DNA of 43,211 nucleotides from an uncultured Collinsella sp. (GTDB lineage: Bacteria; Actinomycetota; Coriobacteriia; Coriobacteriales; Coriobacteriaceae). The position numbers and the translations under genes were made by a program. The stretch is from contig UQZU01000016.1 of assembly GCA_900545665.1 (NCBI GenBank), positions 1-43,211 on the forward strand, read 5' to 3'. Below are positions 39,345 to 43,211 of this stretch, piece by piece. Each line of letters opens with the position of its first letter. The first letter of the stretch is position 1. The notes under the pieces are model-generated. The model was given only the letters and a program-made list of their open reading frames with translations. It was not told the DNA's origin and made no database searches.

Positions 39345-40403
39345 CTATCGTAAAGCTAATAGTTCATGGCCATGCCTGTTGGGACGATAGCCGCAAAACG
39401 AGTACAACTCCGATTCGCACTCAGTTCCTGGACAGACAAGCTCATCTTCAAAAAACAGATGATTAAGACAAACAGGGTTCTTGGAATGTTCAAGACACAG
39501 GTAACGTCCAGCTTTACTGGAATAATGCCAGCGCCCAAATTCGACAATCATTGATTTAAGCGCGTTGGCGGAGCGCTTTCCAAAATATACCCCTCGAATT
39601 GCCAAATTTCCATGTGCGGCATCCGGAGTCATTCTTAAATTAAGCCCTCTGCCACCGCCCACAGGACTATAAGCAACACAGGGTTCGTATGAATAAAACT
39701 CATCAACAATTGCATTGCTCAATTGATAGGTAGTCTCACCGAGAACTTCAAAGGGGCGAGAAAACTCTTGATGCAAATAATCATGCAGCAGGCAGTATTG
39801 TCCGAATGCAGTCGGGCTTTGCCCAAACAGCCTACGCACTTCGGAAGGAATATAAACACCAATACCAATAGCTTTAATAGGTCTAGCGACCTCATACGCT
39901 ATCAAAGCAAATTGGTCACCAACGTTCACCCTGGCTTCGTCAAGCGTAGTGACTGGGTCACCGCAATTGACATATAAATAGCTCTCACCGGGTTTGTTTA
40001 ATCGCCCAAAATTGGTCACGCAATTATTCGGTGGCTCCCACAGTTGACCCTGGTCAATAAACTGAGCTCCATAATCGAGAGAAGAAGAGACACTTCGCGC
40101 GCGAAAAACAGTCGCCCCCTTAGGTAGACTAACGTATTCAGGAAACTGTAAGTACATGCCATCAACACGAAGCTGATTATGCAATATTTCTTGAGCATTT
40201 TCATGGCGGACATCAGTCCAAAGAGAACTTAGAGCTGGCAGCCTACATTCAAATTCCGCCTTTTCCAATGCAGCAATAAAACCATCCAAATCACCTTGAA
40301 TGCAATTAAACATCCTCGCAATAACTGAGCTATCAAGGGGCTGACCAAACTCTCCAGCAGAAATAAACATAGAGCGATGCAAGATGTAACTTCCTCCAAA
40401 CAA
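39345..40403 (-). CDS. RES-domain protein (NAD-degrading toxin-like)
   Basis: RES toxins deplete NAD+ by phosphorolysis or hydrolysis and usually have an Xre antitoxin. The 352-codon frame has the RES domain in its middle: GATVFRARSV (R101, R103), NFGRLNKPGESYLYV (Y142, Y144), DPVTTLDEARV (E156) and IAYEVARPIKAIGIG. An N-terminal 90-residue helical part looks like a HEPN/RES-N-terminal-type module, and a C-terminal extension holds CX-rich residues (CLEHSKNPVC, CPGTECESELYSFC). The start is unsure: the frame begins at TTG 40403, a GGAGG favours TTG 40382, and ATG 40370 is also possible. No Xre gene is adjacent, so the antitoxin is missing or unrecognised. Confidence 0.8.
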   Translation of the reverse strand: MFGGSYILHRSMFISAGEFGQPLDSSVIARMFNCIQGDLDGFIAALEKAEFECRLPALSSLWTDVRHENAQEILHNQLRVDGMYLQFPEYVSLPKGATVFRARSVSSSLDYGAQFIDQGQLWEPPNNCVTNFGRLNKPGESYLYVNCGDPVTTLDEARVNVGDQFALIAYEVARPIKAIGIGVYIPSEVRRLFGQSPTAFGQYCLLHDYLHQEFSRPFEVLGETTYQLSNAIVDEFYSYEPCVAYSPVGGGRGLNLRMTPDAAHGNLAIRGVYFGKRSANALKSMIVEFGRWHYSSKAGRYLCLEHSKNPVCLNHLFFEDELVCPGTECESELYSFCGYRPNRHGHELLALR

Positions 40404-40436
40404 AACCAGACAATCACGCGCGCCAGGTCAAATTTA

Positions 40437-40478
40437 CTCGGTTATTACAAAATAATTTTACCCTGCAGAATAACCGAG
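40437..40478. promoter_or_regulatory. 10-bp inverted repeat upstream of the RES gene
   Basis: ctcggttatt (40437-40446) is exactly complementary to aataaccgag (40469-40478), with a 22-nt A/T-rich centre. It lies between the RES gene and the truncated glf gene, in the position of the RES promoter, and could be an operator or the edge of the island. Confidence 0.4.
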
Positions 40479-40538
40479 GATAACCTGTGGCCAACACCAC
40501 CATCCAACCCATAACCCACCTCCAGTCCCCATCTGTCC

Positions 40539-41015
40539 AAGGAGCTGTCCGCCGCCGAGCCCGATATCGCCGCCAAGACGATCTACTGCGGCCCCATCGA
40601 CGCGTTCTACGACTTCAAGCTGGGCACGCTGGAGTATCGCAGCCTGCGCTTCGAGACCGAGACGCTCGACGAACAGGATCACCAGGGCGTGGCCGTGGTC
40701 AACTACACCGAGCGCGAGGTCCCCTACACCCGCATCATCGAGCACAAGCACTTCGAGTTCGGCACGCAGGACAAGACCGTCATCACGCGCGAGTACCCGG
40801 CGGACTGGAAGCCCGGCGACGAGCCCTACTACCCCATCAACGACGCCAAGAACGAGGCCCTCTACAAGCAGTACGAGGAGCTGGCGGCGCAGGAGGGCGA
40901 CGTGGTCTTCGCCGGTCGCCTGGGCGGCTACAAGTACTACGACATGGACAAGGCCATCGCCGCCGCCTTCGAGCTCGTCCGCAACGAGCTGGACGTGGAG
41001 TCGGCGGAGGCGTAG
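40539..41015 (+). pseudogene. glf: 5'-truncated UDP-galactopyranose mutase
   Basis: Glf converts UDP-galactopyranose to UDP-galactofuranose for cell-surface glycans. The plus-strand frame (158 codons) starts abruptly at KELSAAEPDIAAKTIY and carries the C-terminal part of the enzyme: VAVVNYTEREVPYTRIIEHK, FGTQDKTVITREYPADW, GDEPYYPIND and GRLGGYKYYDMD, which cover the substrate/FAD-contact residues of the second half. About 220 N-terminal residues, including the FAD-binding GxGxxG, are missing, and a stop lies in frame shortly upstream. GC-rich codon use differs sharply from the island to the left, so the junction at about 40535 marks where foreign sequence meets the native gene. Confidence 0.85.
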
Positions 41016-41069
41016 TAGCCATCCTGAATAACTGCTGATTGCCAACAATACGGCACAGCATTTGATTTG

Positions 41070-41097
41070 AGGGGTGCGGAACAAAATCCGCGCCCCT
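41070..41097 (+). terminator. Terminator after the glf remnant
   Basis: Arms aggggtgcgga (41070-41080) and tccgcgcccct (41087-41097, one G.T pair) with a 6-nt loop are followed by ATTCTATT. It lies about 55 bp after the glf stop and fits the native glf transcript. Confidence 0.7.
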
Positions 41098-41222
41098 ATT
41101 CTATTAACAGGACCCCCTATCCGCAGTCTATTACCGTAAAATAATCCCCAATAAAATATGTGCGGAGTGCCGGCCTGGAGCTGCCTTCGGACCCTATTGG
41201 CTGCTCACCGAGAGGCTCCGCT

Positions 41223-43211
41223 ATGAAACGACCCCTTTACTACCTGCTCTGCGCGATCGCTTGCACTTCCATGGTCAGCGCGACGATGCCCATGGCGGCC
41301 ATTGCGGAAGCCATCCAGCCTCCAGCAACAGCCGAGCAACAGGCGCAAGCCGACGCCACGAACAGCGACGCAGGCAAGGCTGAAGACGGCACCAACACAA
41401 ATGCGACAGCAGATACCATAGAGGACAGCACCGCAACATCCACCGGCATCAGCGCCGTCAACACGGAAAGCGACGACGGCACCATCGCCGCAACCGGCAC
41501 CCCCACCCCATCCCTCCGAACCCAAGCCAACCCCACACCCGAGGCGATCTCCGCCACGTCACAAACCACCTACGTCCACTCCGCCACCGCAAGCCAAAAC
41601 GGCGTCACCTTCACCGTCTCGTGGAACGACGCCCCCGCGGGCACCCCGACGACCTTCCACGTAACCCAAGCCAACGGCTCGTCCCAGGCCAAGGCGCGCA
41701 TGGACGTGCCCACCTATTGGGACGGCGGCAGCCATGAAAGCGTCTGCGACCCGTCGCGCCCGGCATGGGCCGGCTACTGCAGCCTGGGCACCGCGGGCCA
41801 CGACTTTACCTTCGACTTCACGGCTTCGGGCACGTACCGCATCTACTTCTACTTTATGGACAACGACAGAAGCGACCCCCAAAACGACAAGGGGATATAC
41901 TACCTGCGTACCACGGCGGAGGTGACCGTAAACGACGCCGCCCGCCCGAGCGTCACGCAGATCGTCAACAACGCCGTGGCCCAGTGCAGGCAACAGACAA
42001 ACGGCTCGGAATACGACATGGCGTTGTGGCTCCACGACTGGACGCTCGACCAGCTGGAGTACGACCACAGCCTCAACTGGTGCTCGGCCGAAAGCGGCCT
42101 CACGCGCCACCAGGGCACCTGCGAGAGCTACCAGCGCATCTACTCCAAGCTCCTTGACGCAGCGGGCATCGCCAACGACCGCATCACCGGCAACGGCCAC
42201 ACCTGGAACGCCGTAAAGATCGACGGCAAATGGTGCCAGATGGACCTAACCTGGGATGACGCCAGCGACAACTGGTACGGAGACCTGGACCAGCGCCATC
42301 TGTACTTTGGCCTGACCGACGAGCTCATGGCGATCGCCCACTCCGACCACACGGCAAACTACCAAAAGGACGACTACGCCTACCGCTCGACCGACCTATC
42401 CAACAATTACTTTGTGCGAAATGGCAAAGCCGATGAATGGGCAGAGAAGTATGCCGACCGCATTCAGCAGCACCTGGATGCCAGGGAAGAAAGCTTTTCC
42501 ATTGACGCCGACAACCAGTCCTTCCCGCCAAGCATTTCGGGGATTCAGAACGGGATTGTTGCTTATGCGATGAATCAGAGGAGGTGGAAAGTCCAAGGCG
42601 CCAAGGTTGAGCTGGCCGCAACCTCCAATGTCGCTACTCTGCCGAACAGCACATTGACAGTAAAGTACGACTGCACTGCCAAATATCAAGCCGCTCAAGT
42701 AAAGCCAGTGCAGAGCGTCCCCGACGGCGAATACATGATCTGCAACAGAGGGCTGGGCACGGCGATGCTCGATATCTCAGGAGCCTCGAGGTCCAACGGC
42801 GCCAACGCCCAGCTATGGGAGGCCAACGGCTCGGGGGCCCAGCGGTTCATGATCTCCTACGACGAGTGTGCGGGCGCCTACGAGATCATGTGCGCGGCGT
42901 CGGGGCTAGCGCTCGACGTGGATTGCGCCGACTTCTCGAGCGGCGCCAACGTCCAGCAATACGCCAGAAATGGCAGCGCAGCGCAGAGGTGGCTGATCAC
43001 GCAGCGCGGCGACGGCGCTTACACGATCGCGTCCGCGGGCGGCCCCGGCCTGGTCCTCGACGCAAAGTGGGGATCGACCTCGAACGGCACGAACGTCCAG
43101 CTGTACGAGTCGAACGGCTCGGCAGCGCAAAGCTGGAGGCTGGCAGCAACTGGCACGCAGAGCGTCCCCGACGGCGAATACATGATCTGCAACAGAGGGC
43201 TGGGCACGGCG
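41223..43211 (+). CDS. Secreted transglutaminase-like protein with ricin-type lectin repeats (3' end outside window)
   Basis: The first 663 residues are present. A signal peptide (MKRPLYYLLCAIACTSMVSA, cleavage near residue 30) leads to a T/A/D/N-rich linker (about 32-110), a beta-rich domain (about 115-240, with C175 and C186), and a transglutaminase/protease-like domain with triad C300 (GTCESYQ), H326 (GHTWNA) and D341 (MDLTWDD). From about Q497 comes a ricin B-type lectin repeat with QLWEANGSGAQRF, QQYARNGSAAQRW and QLYESNGSAAQSW; a second begins at Q646. ATG 41223 has GAGAGG 7 nt upstream. It follows the glf terminator. It is an exported enzyme that probably binds glycans at or near the cell surface. 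The C-terminus (and any sorting signal) is not seen. Confidence 0.9.
   Translation, partial: MKRPLYYLLCAIACTSMVSATMPMAAIAEAIQPPATAEQQAQADATNSDAGKAEDGTNTNATADTIEDSTATSTGISAVNTESDDGTIAATGTPTPSLRTQANPTPEAISATSQTTYVHSATASQNGVTFTVSWNDAPAGTPTTFHVTQANGSSQAKARMDVPTYWDGGSHESVCDPSRPAWAGYCSLGTAGHDFTFDFTASGTYRIYFYFMDNDRSDPQNDKGIYYLRTTAEVTVNDAARPSVTQIVNNAVAQCRQQTNGSEYDMALWLHDWTLDQLEYDHSLNWCSAESGLTRHQGTCESYQRIYSKLLDAAGIANDRITGNGHTWNAVKIDGKWCQMDLTWDDASDNWYGDLDQRHLYFGLTDELMAIAHSDHTANYQKDDYAYRSTDLSNNYFVRNGKADEWAEKYADRIQQHLDAREESFSIDADNQSFPPSISGIQNGIVAYAMNQRRWKVQGAKVELAATSNVATLPNSTLTVKYDCTAKYQAAQVKPVQSVPDGEYMICNRGLGTAMLDISGASRSNGANAQLWEANGSGAQRFMISYDECAGAYEIMCAASGLALDVDCADFSSGANVQQYARNGSAAQRWLITQRGDGAYTIASAGGPGLVLDAKWGSTSNGTNVQLYESNGSAAQSWRLAATGTQSVPDGEYMICNRGLGTA
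42711..43211 (+). repeat. Tandem lectin repeat, 447-bp period
   Basis: The 54 bp at 42711-42764 recur exactly at 43158-43211, where the window ends. The period of 447 bp equals 149 codons, about three ricin-type sub-repeats of ~47 residues, so at least two lectin modules are present in the protein. Identity at nucleotide level points to recent duplication. Confidence 0.8.

Noticed and set aside
33870..40480. Prophage or integrative element with att sites
   Set aside because: I found no integrase, no structural phage gene, and no direct repeats flanking the island; the only tRNA in view is 34 kb away.
40487..41038. A 183-codon plus-strand frame starting MANTTIQP
   Set aside because: It is out of frame with the glf remnant, which carries unmistakable Glf motifs in the other frame, and is R-rich as shadows of GC-rich genes are.
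1..43211. CRISPR array
   Set aside because: No regularly spaced short repeats or cas genes are visible.

Overview
The window looks like a chromosomal segment of a Coriobacteriia member, most likely Collinsella or a close relative (inference from gene content, GC-rich codon use, and high similarity patterns in the housekeeping proteins; no search was run). It is monoderm-like: the Pel locus has no outer-membrane genes, and the last gene and one gene remnant look like exported or wall-sorted surface proteins.

Positions 1-16390 are housekeeping genes, all on the minus strand. A partial tRNA-Asn is followed (reading against transcription) by rpoD, dnaG, ribF, truB, a DHH/DHHA1 phosphoesterase (nrnA-like), rbfA, infB, nusA and rimP. 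This is one long translation/replication operon that starts at a good sigma-70 promoter (11862-11890). A terminator-like hairpin sits between that promoter and rimP and may be an attenuator. Upstream lie leuS, whose leader carries a near-perfect 29-bp-arm hairpin, and guaB, which has the same catalytic-residue layout as the Tritrichomonas foetus type of IMP dehydrogenase.

Positions 16449-22400 hold a small ModE-N/LysR-like winged-helix regulator, a divergent Cys/Met-metabolism PLP-fold protein that seems to lack its catalytic lysine, and a sucrose module: scrB (GH32), scrA (PTS EIIBC, interrupted by one in-frame amber codon) and a LacI-type regulator with three matching operators.

Positions 22619-33714 form a single tightly coupled minus-strand operon of eight genes: pelD-pelE-pelA-like(DUF2194 deacetylase)-pelF-pelG-CotH-VTC-DUF4956. 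It is a Gram-positive-type Pel exopolysaccharide locus. PelD carries an N-terminal SDR-like domain and keeps an RxxD motif where the c-di-GMP I-site would be. The locus is directly coupled to a CotH-like kinase, a VTC/polyphosphate-polymerase-type protein and the DUF4956 membrane protein. This is the most interesting system in the window.

Positions 33870-40480 are an AT-richer accessory island: an XRE regulator with a 66-aa partner and a perfect 34-bp palindromic operator, two back-to-back palindromic repeat elements, a stretch of gene remnants (one with an LPXTG-like tail), an AbiF/Abi_2 HEPN protein, two further unrecognised proteins with HEPN-like R-x(4-5)-H motifs, and a RES-domain toxin-like protein. 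The island ends at a 5'-truncated UDP-galactopyranose mutase gene. The window closes inside a secreted transglutaminase-like protein with ricin-type lectin repeats, cut by the window edge.
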